Notes under the pieces: model-generated | Told to the model about the DNA's origin: nothing | The model's database searches: none | Seen by the model: the letters and a program-made list of their open reading frames with translations, nothing else | Part shown: positions 36,240 through 48,824 of the stretch, piece after piece | Numbering within the stretch: the stretch's first letter is position 1 | Layout of the letters: the number at the start of each line of letters is the position of its first letter | Made by a program: the position numbers and the translations under genes | Assembly (NCBI RefSeq): GCF_020921035.1 | Contig: NC_063151.1 | Span: forward strand, 21,272,934-21,336,933 | Direction of reading: 5' to 3' | Length of the DNA stretch: 64,000 nt | Source: Rhodamnia argentea | Taxonomy: Eukaryota > Streptophyta > Magnoliopsida > Myrtales > Myrtaceae

Positions 36240-37120
36240 GGTGTCTCCTCTGTTTTCCTTGTTTCTCTCTAGGGACTTCCTCCTTTGCTGGTTAAGTTTT
36301 GTGACTTGGATGATGTTTGTGAGTTGGTTCTGGACCGAGTGTGTGCTTTTGGGCTTTTGAGGTGTGATTTGCTGGTGGGTTTTTAAAGAAAGTTGGAGGG
36401 AGGAAAGGTGAGGAGGGACAGCTTTTCCTTGCCTTTCTCCTCTGCTCTTTCTTTTGGTTTCCTTCTTTTACAATTTGTTAGTTCATTGGGGGTGGTTTGG
36501 CACTGCTTTTTGCTTCCCAAATGAAATGGGGTCACGGTTCAAGGGGAATTTCGTTCTTGGCCTTTACTTTTTTCCATCAAAAGATTGCCAGACCCTTTAA
36601 ATATTTGGAAGTGATGCTAAGGTATATCGAGATCGGACTACAAAATTCGTACGCGTACCGACCGTAAGCCGGTCTTTAAACAAGGGGTTTCATGCTAAAC
36701 TCTTAAGAAGAATCTGCTTTACCGGTTAGTATGTTAATCTTGCAAATCAGTGTTGGCATACTTTAGCATTGTTTAATGTAAGTGGAAAGATAGATCAAAG
36801 TTAACAAAGCCCACCACACTGTCCTACCCCTCATCTTCTATGCCTTGGACAGATCATACTCACTGCCCATTTCCAATGGCCACTGGTACATCAGCCACCA
36901 TTCCATTGCCCTCTCCTTTTTAGCTTTACCTTTACCACTTTCAACTTGTGGTGATTCAGATTAGCTCGTTGTCGGGCGATACTTTTGTTGCAGTTTTTCA
37001 GCAAAACATGTAAAAGGTTGGACTTCACTCCTAGGACAACCAGTAGATGGTGTGGCGGTGTTTTTGAAGTATCATTCTCTTCTATAACGATGGAAAAAAG
37101 GGGGAAAAAGGTCTATTCAT
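36240..37120. other. Upstream region of the 14-1-1-like gene
   Basis: A pyrimidine-rich stretch (36240-36480) probably includes its promoter and leader on the minus strand. Nothing else is recognisable. Confidence 0.4.
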
Positions 37121-37122
37121 AC

Positions 37123-37640
37123 TAGGGGTAAGTATGGGTCCGGGATAGAATCGTGAATCAGATCGAACCGGCCATTGGAATCGGTCCAGTTCCAGGTTCC
37201 CGTGATTACTGGTCCGATTCCCGGTTCTAAAAAAAAAAAGTGGAATCGGATCTGTGCAATTCACTTCCTGTGTAGGAACCGAACTAAGAATCGAGAACCG
37301 GGAACCGAAAACCTTTTTATGTTACGTGTTTTGAACTTTTTATTGTTTATTTTATTTTATGTGTTCATCTTTTATGTATTGTTACTATTGATAAATGGGG
37401 ATTTTTGTTATTGCATTCACTTCATTTTGCCTAACTAAAAATGAAGAAAAAAAAGGAAGGAAAAAAAATTGTCGATTATTGGGTAGATTCTAGAATATAC
37501 CTTGGAACCGATTGATAAGGTAGGTCTCATATTCCAAGGTATGCAAGGTACATTTTAAGTTCCGAAAACTAAAGAACGGGTCCCGACATTGTAGGTTCCC
37601 TAGAACCTGGATCGATCTTGGAACCGATCATCCCATACAC
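37123..37640. mobile_element. Degenerate hAT-type MITE relative
   Basis: The segment starts TAGGGGTAAGTATGGG, fills with GGTTCC/GGAACC words, and closes GGAACCGATCATCCCA. This matches the ends of the well-preserved element at 51169-51730 (TAGGGGTGAGCAAATGGG ... GGGAACCGATCACCCCTA). The last bases and the target duplication are worn. Confidence 0.55.
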
Positions 37641-39440
37641 GTAGCAAAAACCGGCAGTTGAACATTCTTGATATGGGGAAAAAAGTACTTATTTTGTGTA
37701 TGGACTTGGACAATGTAAAGTTAGGAAGTGATTGGTTTGGCCAGCTTCGTAGAGAACTTATAATGTAAGGCTGAACAAAATCATTTGGTTTCGCTACTTT
37801 TCGTTATAGAATGGACGGACGCCCCCCCACCCCTCCCCCCAACCCTACGACATGATAAAAGTCAATATAAAAAGGAATATCAATATGAAGTTAGATTCGA
37901 TTCTAGCTCGAATTATTGGTTATCGACTTTTTGCTCATGACCATCCTCATTAATAAAGAAGGGGAATTCTTAGGGAGGGGCCACGAAGAAAGTTTGCGAG
38001 TGTGGAATGAGGATGCAATTATGGATGCGGCCAGCAATCGAGAGCATGCGAGACGGGGTTGGCCCCTCAACCCACATTACCCACCTTTGCGTGTTAGGAT
38101 GAGGATCGATTTTTTAGTTCGGCCCTCCCTTCGCCCCTTTTGGCCTGGGACCGACCCCCTCTCGGCTGTTCCAACTTTCGAACGATAAGCGAGACGCACG
38201 ATGCCGTCGTGGGAAAGATGTTCAGAAATGCTCGGAGAGCAGCGATCCGGAACGGGGTTAGGAACGCTCTGTCGCGAGAGGCGATTGGACTCGATTAGTC
38301 TTGTACGATGCGACCTTACACGCTCCATGGACTTGGGGTCCATGCGAAGCGAAGTCGATAAGCTTTGTGAACCTCACAAAGTTTGTGTTGCTTCGAAGAG
38401 AAAAGAGTTCCGAGTGAGAAAAAGCAAAAAGAGAGGGGGAGGGCAGAGAAAAGCTGCGCCAAAAGCCAGCAAATCGAATGTGAGGGACATTGTTTAATGA
38501 GCTTTTATGTTAGGAAAGGGGTGCATGCATGTGCTCCGCTCGATCCGGGGATGTGCATGTAATCGTTTCACTTTGTGGGGAAGAGAAGTGAGGAACTTGG
38601 CTTCCTTCCGGACCCATGAAGATTCCGACACTTCCTCTTCCTCTTCCTCCTTTCCATCATTTGGTAGACGCCGCCCTTTTTTTCTTTTTCCTATGTTTTG
38701 ATGTTTCTATTCTCTTTTTCACTGAGAATAAACGCCGACCCCGGATGTGTTTAACTCGGTATACATCGAGCGAGGGAGCTGGGCGAGTTGGCCACGACTC
38801 GAGTTTTGCATGTTGAGGTGCCCGCTAGGACCGCCTGGCGTGTTGATCCTCGGCGCCGTTCGGCTTCCCCGAGGACAACCAACGACCGCTAGGGACGGTT
38901 TCATATCATAGAATGGCCAAGTTTAGACTTGCTATTTGACAAAGATTGATGTGCTTCCTCGTTCATGTTAATCACATTTTCGGGGGATGGGACAATGAGG
39001 GATGTGAATATATGTTAGATTCGTACCAGTGGGCCTCGGGCCTATTGGTGCCAAGCCTTTCTAGACATTCGCCGAATGAGATTGAAATTCAGTGAAACCG
39101 ACCAAGGATTCCTGACCATATTTGGTATCATCCAACATATTTTTTCATTGTTTTTGGCCCAATTTGTCCATTATCAAATTGATGGGTTTCATCTAAATTA
39201 ACGTGATCAAGTCTAGGACTCTCACCTTACATCCCTTGGCAATATGCTAACGCAACGCTGTGTGGCAATGGTTTTCCGGCATGCTCTTGACAAAATTGCT
39301 AAGAGTAGGTATCGCGTGCGTTCGGATTATGTGACCCGGCTTACATATACTGTTGGATATCATTAAGTGCGTCTCACGTGAGATCCACATCATTTAAGTG
39401 GATCTCATGATTCGAGTGCAACTAACATGTTTTCGATTAT
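37641..39440. other. Intergenic spacer
   Basis: No gene was recognised. Several short frames (37916-38188, 38201-38497, 38507-38701) show no domain. A GC-richer patch at 38040-38480 contains a small palindrome near 38323-38345 (CCATGGACTTGGGGTCCATG). Confidence 0.4.
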
Positions 39441-39444
39441 CGGG

Positions 39445-39725
39445 TCCTTTTGACAAAGATCCAAAACCGGTACACATATGATAAATGTACTCTAAACTAT
39501 TGTTTTGACCATAATAAATCCCAAATTAGTACACATATAACAAATTCACCCCATAATGGTATACTTGTGATACATTTACCCTTCCGTTAGTTTTTCATTA
39601 AATTTTACCATCAAATTATTGAGTTGGATGACATGTGGCGATCGATAGGTGTACTATTTTGGAGTTTTTATCTTATATTTGTCACGGATGTATCAATTTA
39701 GAATTTTTCGTGATATTAACACGAT
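39445..39725. mobile_element. Small AT-rich fold-back element
   Basis: The left part repeats the word GGTACACATATGATAAAT in degenerate form (39469, 39518, 39559). The right part is its rough reverse complement, ending GTATCAATTTAGAATTTTTCG. Unlike the others it has no GC-rich core. The limits are approximate. Confidence 0.4.
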
Positions 39726-40247
39726 TTAACGAAAACGAAAGAACGGTATCTTCGGACCTGCCTTGCGCCAAAGGCTTGTAGAACAAACGCCATTTGCATT
39801 AGGTTAAGGGACGTTAAAGCCCCAAAGCCTATTTCAAATTCTATATCAAACAGGCCCTTAGTGTTGAGAATTGACCAAGTTTGAGTCTAGCTCGTTTGTT
39901 ACTTCCCAATGGTGTTCTTCCTCCTCGCGACGAGCTAGTCTTTCACACGATCGACCAGCGAATTGATGCTAATAAAACGATGTTGGACAGTCGTGAGGCC
40001 TTCAGCCTAGATGCCTCAGAAGCTCGAAAACGAAAAAGACTAATGCACATTAGAAGCGGTTAATGAAACCGATTGACCCAGTAAAGCAATCTCTAATTAT
40101 AACCTTTCCCTTGTGAAATTGTCTCTCTCCCACGAAATCCAGCAATTCATGCAACCACCAAACCCTCCCCCATGCAAGCCAAGCCAGCCTCTCCTCTGAT
40201 ATCACAATCCATCCCTCCCACTTCTCTCCACCGCTCCCCATCTCCCC

Positions 40248-41075
40248 ATGGAGGAGCGGTTCTCACCTCCCCCCCATGCGAGCGGCCGCCACGGCGGCAG
40301 CGTCGGCGGCGGCGATCACGAAGCCAACCCCGACCTCACTCTCGTGCCCAAACCCGGCAATCCCGAGCACGTGTTCGCCTCCGACACCTATGTCGTCCAG
40401 ATCCCCAAGGACCAGATCTACCGCGTGCCACCCCCGGAGAACGCCTTGATCGTCGAGCGCCACCGGAAGCCCGCGGGGGCGAAGAAGCGGTCGTGGTGTT
40501 GTTCTTCTTGCTGCTGCTGCCTCTTCGTGACCGTCATCGTGATCTTCCTCGCCTTGGGCGTCCTCGCCGTCGTTTCCTCCTTCTTCTTGAAGCTGAAAAA
40601 CCCTAATTTCCATGTCGACCATTTCCTCGTCAAGAACCTGACGAAGTCGCATGACAAAAACACCAAACTCGCATACGACGTCAAATTGAAGGTCGAGAAC
40701 CCGAATCCGTATACGAGCTTCATCTACGAGCAAGGCGGGGTCATCTCGCTCTCTTTCAAACAAAAGGCGGTCGCGACAGGGAAGTTCACGCCTTTCGACC
40801 AAGACAGGAAGTCGTCGAAGGCCATCGATATCGTCCTCAACGGTTCGAATACTGCATTACCCAAGGAGATGCAAAAAAGCTTGACAAGCGACCAAAAGAC
40901 CAAGAATCACGTGACGTTCGCGTTGCGTGTGGACGTTCCGGCCAGAAGGAAGATCTGGAAGCTAAACGGTTCGATCTCAAGGTATGTCGCTTCGTGCCAA
41001 TTCACGGTCGATACGCTGGGAAAAGATGCTCGTGTTCTTTCCCAGAGTTGCGAGACGGAGCGAGAGGACCTTTGA
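40248..41075 (+). CDS. NDR1/HIN1-like (NHL) LEA_2 membrane protein
   Basis: A single exon encodes 275 residues. The N-terminal 80 residues face the cytosol and contain VPPPENA and a basic stretch ending KKRS. Then comes a cysteine cluster (WCCSSCCCC, 83-91) likely to be acylated, one transmembrane helix (about 92-113) and an extracytosolic LEA_2 domain with ENPNPY (about 150). Several NxS/T sites are present. NHL proteins sit in the plasma membrane and many respond to pathogens and abiotic stress; the founding member NDR1 is needed for some resistance responses. Length and layout fit the NHL6/NHL13 branch, although I do not assign a specific member. The GC-rich 5' half is normal for such intronless plant genes. 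Confidence 0.9.
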   Translation: MEERFSPPPHASGRHGGSVGGGDHEANPDLTLVPKPGNPEHVFASDTYVVQIPKDQIYRVPPPENALIVERHRKPAGAKKRSWCCSSCCCCLFVTVIVIFLALGVLAVVSSFFLKLKNPNFHVDHFLVKNLTKSHDKNTKLAYDVKLKVENPNPYTSFIYEQGGVISLSFKQKAVATGKFTPFDQDRKSSKAIDIVLNGSNTALPKEMQKSLTSDQKTKNHVTFALRVDVPARRKIWKLNGSISRYVASCQFTVDTLGKDARVLSQSCETEREDL

Positions 41076-42464
41076 GAAAAATCATCAACTTACTAAAGAT
41101 GGCATGGATTGCAAGGATGTACTTTGACGTGGTGAAATGTGACGAAATCTTGGAATTGGAACGATCGAAATCGTCATTTTTATGAGGCCATGTTCTTTAT
41201 TTCTTCTATTTGAAGCTAGTGGTGAAAAAAAAATTGTGGTGATATTCAAATTGAAATTTTTTTGTTTTTGGCTAGCTTCTTCCTTCTTCGATTGCAGTGT
41301 TTGCAAGGGCGAACCCTAAGGAGGAACTTGTTCGAGTCCTTCCGTACCTCTTCTTCATCTTTGAAACCCTAAATTTGTAGAGTTCATCTTATCATCACTC
41401 CTGCCATGGGGCTGTACTGTATACAGGTTGTCTCCATCGTGTATATGTATATTTCACATGTTTTTGCACCTCTTATATTGATACTAGTTAGGTCGAGTTT
41501 TTTTTTTTTCTTTTTCTGTAATAGCGATCCTCGTTTCTTCTTAGGGTTTGTTTGTTTCGACCTATCAAAAGTAAGGAAAAAAATAGTTATTTTATCGCTA
41601 AAATATAACATATTAACCAAAGTTAACATAAAAAAATTCTGCAGCAATTATATGTGAATCTAGGTGTCAAGATTTACATTACAAGATTTATATTGCAGCA
41701 ATTCCCCACCGTCCGATTCTAGGTTCTGCCCTGGAAGTATGCTCATCCCTATTGTTTTTTTTTTTTTGGTAAGGGTGCTCATCCCTATTGTTTTTGCTGT
41801 GTTGCTCTAAGAAAAAGAAACGCTGCTTTAGAGTCGTAACAGCAACGTTTAATTTGTCGTATTACATCGAATAAACATGGGCAACTAATAGTACTATGAC
41901 AGCAATAGGAGCAAATGTTGCTTACTGAAACGGTTGTTGACTAATGTTTGGAAGTGTTGTCATGCCTTTAGACAAAAGTAGCATGAATATGCTCTTGAAA
42001 AGTGTTGATTCCTGTTTGGGGCAACGCTTGAAAAGGATTATGCAACATGTTTGGGGTGTTGGATTAAGCTAATTATATCAGCATATCTGCTTCAAAGTTT
42101 TGTTGGTGCGTTTAGTCGAGACCTTCTTATTCATTCCTTAATCACCAAGCCAATACCATGTAGCTAACTAAGCTCATATGTTTCCCTGATAAAGAAGCTG
42201 ATGGTACTTCATTGTCAACAGACTGCGAGATTTAACCTATTTCATTGAAGTTCCTGTGAGTTTGCTTTGAGCTTGAGCTGACAGAGTTTTAGTTCTGAGT
42301 CATCATTCAGCCTAGTTCAAGTTCTTTTCTAGGTTGTAACCATCTGATCAGTAGTACAAGCTCAATCTTTGTTGACAAGAATATCATGTATTTAATTAAG
42401 GGTCTGTCATCTTTCATATGGAACTATTACAAATTAGGCATCAAGACCAAATTTCCTCTGCTGC
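41076..42464. other. Intergenic spacer between NHL and TPP genes
   Basis: The 3' ends of the two genes converge here. The stretch has oligo-T runs (41499-41511) and a minute duplicated insertion at 41740-41795 (listed separately). I recognise no gene. Confidence 0.45.
41740..41795 (-). mobile_element. Minute oligo-T insertion with about 20-bp target duplication
   Basis: TGCTCATCCCTATTGTTTTT occurs at 41740-41759 and again at 41776-41795. Only a T run plus GGTAAGGG lies between them. Read on the minus strand, the insert is a few bases ending in TTACC and then poly(A), like the one at 19664. Confidence 0.55.
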
Positions 42465-45289
42465 TTACAGCACATGATGTGCTCGGCTCGTTTGCCGTTT
42501 CCACTCCACCAGGCGCATCAAAAAGCTCATCACCTGTTACATCACCACAAGTCGTAAGCATCTACAGGTAAGAATCCACCATTATTCAAAAAGCAAAAGC
42601 ACAATAATTGCAGGCGGGCGCAAGAAGTTCTCTGGGTATGTCAATACCTCCGGCGGGTCTTGCAAAGAATAAGAGGCACGTGTTTCTTTTGCTACTTTCG
42701 AGACGAGGATTCCAATTCCTCGTCCTCTGTCACGTAAAACCTAAAACCGTCGAACTCGTAAGAATCACTCCAACAATGCCAGGACCCAAAAATGCATTTA
42801 AGGAATAAGCATCATGTTTGTGCCCTAGAAATTATTGTACCTTAAACGCATCTTCGTCCGTCCGATCGTCTCCGATATAGATGGGTAGGACGTTGCTATC
42901 ATGAGCATATCCTACGTGAATTATATGTCACAGGATAACAGGCACAGTCAGTGCATGAATCAGTATAGTAACTCTTTCTTTCTGACATTGGTCTAAGCAG
43001 TAAACGTGCCCAAAAAATTCACATTGTGGAGGTACAGGAGGCAAATGCTTCTACTCATGCATTAAATAAGATAAGGAAACCAGTTGAGGAATATGTCTTT
43101 CAGTTATATGTCAAGTCCTGATAATCACAAGTACCATGAACAAATTTCCATGACTATAACTGATAAACGTAGGGTGCTTGTGTGGGATTAAGGAACTTAT
43201 CAATATGGACCAGAAACTCACCTAGCGACTCTAGCAAGTATTCAAGAGCCTTCCCCTTGTCCCAGTTGATAATCGGGCGAATTTCGAGCACCTGCTTAGC
43301 GTGAGAGTTATATCGTCGGTAATTTAAAACAAATAATCGGATCCTCTTTTGCTAGAACCACATAAGAAAAATTTATGTCGTAAGATAATAATATACCTTT
43401 CTTCCTTGAGTGAGTTTGAGCTTTGGGTACTCGCTGAGAACTGATCTTACTTGCTCAGCTAATGCAGCCCACCTCTGCAAAGGTGAAGAATGTATGTAGA
43501 GTGAAAAAGGGAGTGGCCAGTGATCTTAGAAGCCGGATAAAACAGGAGCTGATGAACGTTATCTGGTTTTAGAAATTACAGGTTATTCAAACATTTCGAC
43601 GGGATGTTATTTCCGGATTCGCTGTTTTACCTTTTCATCAACGTTGCGGTAGTGAACGGACAAACAAAATTTGTTGTTCTCCACTTTAGCATCAGGAATT
43701 GATTTTGTTCTATTTAACAGAGTTCTATACACCTGCATGGATGCAAGAAAAATTGGTATGATATGGTGACCACCTTGATGCCGGCCTCGAGTGGGACTTA
43801 TATAAATGATGGACATGAAATTACCTCATTGATCATGGGCAAAAATTCACTTGCGGGTTGGAAAAGGACACCTTCATCATCCTAGTGATCACATTAAAGC
43901 ATTTCGATTACTACTAAGCGGCAAAAAAAAAAACATGAAATATGATAGAATTATAGGTGAGGGGATCTTTTAGAAAAGAAGAACATGAAATGCTCACTTT
44001 CTTGCTTTTGAGTTGATTTTTGGAAGGTCCTCTTATATCCATCCCATGGCTTCCTGCATAGTACAGCCCCGGTAGCTTCACAAAGTCGTATACCTGCATG
44101 AGGCCAAAAAGAATAGAAAAAAAAAAAACAAATCAATATATGGAACCCAAACACATGCACAAACTCTTGGGAAAAAGGTAAAAAGGATCATAAAATAATA
44201 GGACAAGAAGAAGACGACACTATAGGAACAATTCAAACATGCATTTAGTTTTTACAGTAACCAAAGTGCACCTTGTCCCTGCTTCTCCCGCTTATTATTG
44301 CTGTTGGAAAATACCTTGCTGCTTCCTTGACAGCTTCTTTCATCTGATATGTGCAAAAGGAAAGAAGTTTATACATGACCGGAGTGATTATACATGCAAA
44401 CTAGTTCAGGACCACCTACACAGGTCATAGGCGTGGACTTATTCAGTCCGTGGGTTTGCAGGGTGTTTCATGACTTCATATAGCTCGGCTTATGCGTATG
44501 TACCCTTGAGTTATGAAAAAAACAAGTAATTATAATGGGTGAGGAAGAAAACAAACCTGACTAGACATGAAAGCTCGATCGGGGTCCTCAACAATTGGTG
44601 AGAGGGTGCCGTCGTAATCAAGGAAAATTACTATCTCCTTCCCCTTCGCGGCATTCGTTATCAGGTCGAACATCTTCAACGCCGAAGGATGATGAATCTG
44701 TCGAGTTTTTGAACTTATATGAGATTATATCAACCAAGATTCTCTGGAGATCTCGAGAAATATCAAAGTTCTCCTAGTCGTTTCATGTTACGGTACTCTT
44801 CAGAGGGTCTGGACTTAGAATTTCGAATCACTTTTCATGGCTTAATCGGAAAACTCCTTTTCAAACTCGATTTCTATCTTGTAAAGAATTGATTTTTAAG
44901 TCCTAAAGAGGAGAATCTTTCAGATTGTCCTCCTTTTAGATTGTTCCTATACCCTTTTAGTTGAAAGCTATGGAAGGGGTTGAGAGACTTGGCGTATGAG
45001 ACTGTGTACTTACATTCCAGGAATTATGTTCTCCGGTCCCCGGAAACTTGACGCGAGTTGGAGAAGAATCTCTCATTGAATCGACCCACGCATGGTTTTT
45101 TGCCACGCATTCACCTTCTTCTCCTCCGCCGGGCTCAATCCTCGGAAGCTTCTTGTTTCGGAACCATGACGACGGGCTTGAGAACATGGAAATGTTCGTG
45201 CGAACACCCGACATCATCATCTCTCTCTCGCTCTCGCTCTCTCTGTCCGCCAAATCCTTCCTAAAACCAAACGACTCATTCACCATCAA
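42465..45289 (-). CDS. Trehalose-6-phosphate phosphatase
   Basis: Eleven exons on the minus strand: 45289-45014, 44697-44557, 44343-44272, 44093-43998, 43881-43825, 43732-43631, 43474-43397, 43291-43222, 42911-42841, 42740-42648, 42533-42465. All have GT-AG borders and join to 374 residues, normal for plant class III TPPs. The enzyme removes phosphate from trehalose 6-phosphate, a sugar-status signal, giving trehalose. It belongs to the HAD superfamily. Motif [11 protein letters not shown] holds the nucleophile D119 and acid D121. Motif II is the SGRSRDK stretch (157-163). Motif IV is [10 protein letters not shown] (311-320) with metal-binding acids. [15 protein letters not shown] and FLPMINEVY are TPP family signatures. 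The first 92 residues are a variable, regulatory-type extension. A TATA box lies about 210 bp before the start. I see no defect. Confidence 0.95.
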
Positions 45290-45497
45290 GTTGATGTACT
45301 TAGGTCATACCAGACCTACATGAAAACAAATATGTACCTGAATTTGAATGGAGAAGAGAGGGCGAGAATGGAATAGGTTTAATGAAAAGAAATGATTGAT
45401 GAGATTGCGAAACTGAGAGAGAATCAGAAGCGCGCTTGAACTCTAGCTTGCAATTTAAGACGCAACCACGGTATGGGAGTTGGGGTTGTGCAGCAGG

Positions 45498-45505
45498 ATT
45501 TATAG
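45498..45505 (-). promoter_or_regulatory. TATA box of the TPP gene
   Basis: Minus strand CTATAAAT, about 210 bp upstream of the ATG at 45289, in a stretch otherwise GC-neutral. This is inference from motif and spacing. Confidence 0.55.
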
Positions 45506-45509
45506 AGGA

Positions 45510-48500
45510 GCATTATGCCTGGAACCTTCTTCATCAGACTCTTTTGCGCTTTTTCTCGCGAAGAATACTCGAATTTGACTCTTTTGCACTGTTTCTCCCT
45601 TTCTCACTGCACCAATTATTTCCGGCTTGCATGATGATCATGGCTTTAGTTTTCACTTTTTCCATAAACCTTACCATGCTGCAAATTGCATGGACTTATT
45701 TACGTAAATTCTCATATTAAGTTTCATTAAGAAAGTCCGACCCAAAAGTTTAAACTGTGAGGTGAAAGGAGGCCACAACAACAGAAAGAGTATGTAGGAC
45801 TTGTTGTCAAGCGAAATGGAGCAATATATTAATGCTTTTTATATGTCGATAGTGTGGTGTTGAAACGCCCATGCGGATTTCATCTTGCAATAAAATAAGA
45901 TGCACACTGTGGGACCCTCCCTCCAAAAGCTGGTGAAAAATTAGTGGGGACAACTAGTGTAGGAAAATTCAGAAAGTCATAAGCAACATTGGAGCAGAGA
46001 TGTAGCTTGTAAATAATTGTCCTAGAGAAGCTTCATGTGAACGAGTTATAGTTTAATTATCATGCTTTATGAACTGAGTTGATCGTTCAAGGGCAATGCA
46101 TCGAGATACGGCCCTTCCAGATGGTCAAAGAAGACCCTAAGAAAGATCCCCGCATTGATGTCGAAGGACTTTTCAAAGTTCTGGGCATGTGTACACCTAC
46201 AATTTTTCAATTTTGACGACCCAAGTTTTGAAAACACCGGCATATATTCGGACGGTAATAAAGATCACATCTGCCACCGCCCCTTGGAAAGACCATTGAA
46301 TCTGGTTGCCCGACCTAACCCATGTTCCCTTTTTGCCCAAAACCAACAGCAAGTGTGCACATTACTTGGACATGGCATGTCGCGAGGTTGTAAGGCTGTC
46401 GACAGCAGTCAAGAACTTTTGAGACTGTCTAAGGCCAAAGTGATTCAAAAATGAGTGTTATGTTGAGCGGTTCGAAGATTTGTCGTGCCGAGATTGTTCA
46501 AACAGGCTCTCTTCTATTCAATGCTTGAGTCTTTTCTGTTGACATATTGTCTTAAAAGGAAAACCAAATTTGTTTCTTTTTCTAAAGATTTCAACCGACA
46601 AGGAAGTATATAGTAAGTACTTTAATTATGGGGACTTTTCTAAAACTTTGGGGGACTCCTAGGTTTGTTACTAAGGAAAACTGAGAGAAAGTTAGCTGGG
46701 GATGAAGGATCGAGATTCTCATAATTTATGAAGTAACATTTTTAGTTTGGCATTTTAACCTTATAAAAGTTGGCAAATCACTCCAAATTTGGTAATTTCA
46801 TACGAAATGTTAGTGAGTTCGAAGCATTGGTAAGTCATGCAAACAAAATTGGTCAGTTTGTACAAAACTTGCTAATTTGTAAAATAAGAGTTTTGGCAAC
46901 TTCAGAAGAGTATCTCTAAGTAACAACGGGTTTTTCGAAAAATATATTCATCGGTGACTCTTTTACCAACAATTTTTTTACACTTGACAACTCATCACGA
47001 AATGTACTGTTACGGGAAAATATCCGCAATTTTTAGCAAGGAAAAAGAAGAATTCTGCCTTGAGATTGGATCTAACATTAAATACGGAATGGTACTAAGC
47101 GCAATTCAGTATGAGGTGAGTGCATATGTTCTCATCATTATATCGTAATTTCAAATATAAATCGACCCGATTTGTCTCCTCTAAATTGAGATCATTTGAC
47201 ATAAAGAGGGGAGAGAGAAGTATCTTGAGACTTCTGCAAATTGGTATCCTTCATTTCACTAGAACACTATTTCTTTGAATAATATGATTTGTAGGTGCTT
47301 TTCCATGTTCGTGCACTGGAGTTCTTCCTTAGCAACCAGAAATGTTGTCAAACCAACATATAAAAAAAATAAGAAGAGCACTTTATGATGTTCTTTTTAA
47401 GGGTTGGCCCAAAAAGTTAGACCGACAACTTCGCTATATAATAACTTGAAGTTCCATGTTTTGGGGCGAAAAAAGTAATTTGTGGAAATTATTTATCAAA
47501 GAAAGTTATTTTCAAAAGACAAGCAAATGTGAATGTTCTTAAATTATCCTACAGATGAACAGCTCGACAATTCACAATACAAAGCAAATAGATTATTTTG
47601 TTGAAGATTTTGCCCCTTGCTGACCATTGATTGACAATGTTTATTGCCATGTGATCCACCACGAATAGGAGAAGAACATTAAAAGGGTCCACGTCGATTT
47701 AAATAATATTCGACCGGTGACCCAACGAATGAAAGTCATCTTACGTTGTAGTCCATTTTAAAGGCAAGTCGAAGGTCTCGTACATTTCCCAATAGGCCCG
47801 ACATATAATACGATTCATACATTCTTGTATGTTCAGTTTGGTTTGCAACTTCACATATATTATTCTGCACAAAATACCACCTGTCCTTTTTGTAAAGGGT
47901 TTTAGTTGAGACCCCAATTCAATATTTTATCTTTTGAAAATTCAAACACGTGCAAAAGAAGAAGAAGAAGAAGAATCAATACCAAAGAAATTCTTAGCAA
48001 TTTTCTGTTTTAGATCTTTTTTTACTTTACTGTAGGGGAGCACTGGACTATTCCTCGAACGATAGCACCCGTTCGACGTACCGGACAGCCGTCGGATTAT
48101 TCAAAGATGGTAAAGAGAGGATGCACAAGTTTGAAATTTCGAAATTAGAGAGAGAAATGAGATTCTATATGTTTTTTTTTTTTCTTGGAAAGCTTGATAT
48201 ATTCTCTCTATTTAATAAGACCCTCGAATCAACCGTGACACCTCTTTTTCAGCCTCCCTTTTGAGCTGCCTAATTCTCCCCTTCCTTTTGACAGATCTCT
48301 CAAGCATTATGAACATTTAGAACCGTGGAATGAGACCCTCCCTTCTTAATTCTCCGACTTGGGGAGCCTCATGGCATCTCCAGGGCCACCTGGTTTGACC
48401 CTTTATGGGAGCGAAGAACACTCTGAAGGAACCTCAGAGGAGCTTCAAAGTTCCTTCACGTGGAATAAGAATGGACTTTCAGACACAAAAGACAGAGAAA

Positions 48501-48820
48501 TAGACAATGAAGAAGGAATCGATGCTTTCTTAAGGACGACAAAGTTCGAGTTAGTGTCGGTTTGCTTAATATTCTATGGCAATTTTCCATACATTAGTAG
48601 GTGTCAGCTTGCCATTTCCTTCTGGTCCTGGCGGTCGTTCAGTCCCAACCATTTTAGGTCAAGACTCTTTAACATTTGAGGAACAAGTTCAACCATGAAA
48701 GTAAGCACGCGGTCTGTTTTCGTATCGATGGAACGGAACATTGTAGAACTGTGTCAAGTGTTGAATATACAGTTAAACAGATTGACTTCATCGATAACTA
48801 TGTCGAAGAAAAGCTCAACC
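45510..48820. other. Long AT-rich intergenic spacer
   Basis: No domain was found in any open frame, including 46155-46454 and 48359-48679. A (GAA)n run lies at 47956-47974. The region is likely decayed transposon and spacer DNA with no recognisable ends. Confidence 0.4.
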
Positions 48821-48824
48821 CGAA

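Noticed and set aside
40263-40802. Antisense 179-codon frame opposite the NHL gene
   Set aside because: Shadow of the GC-rich NHL coding strand; no recognisable features.
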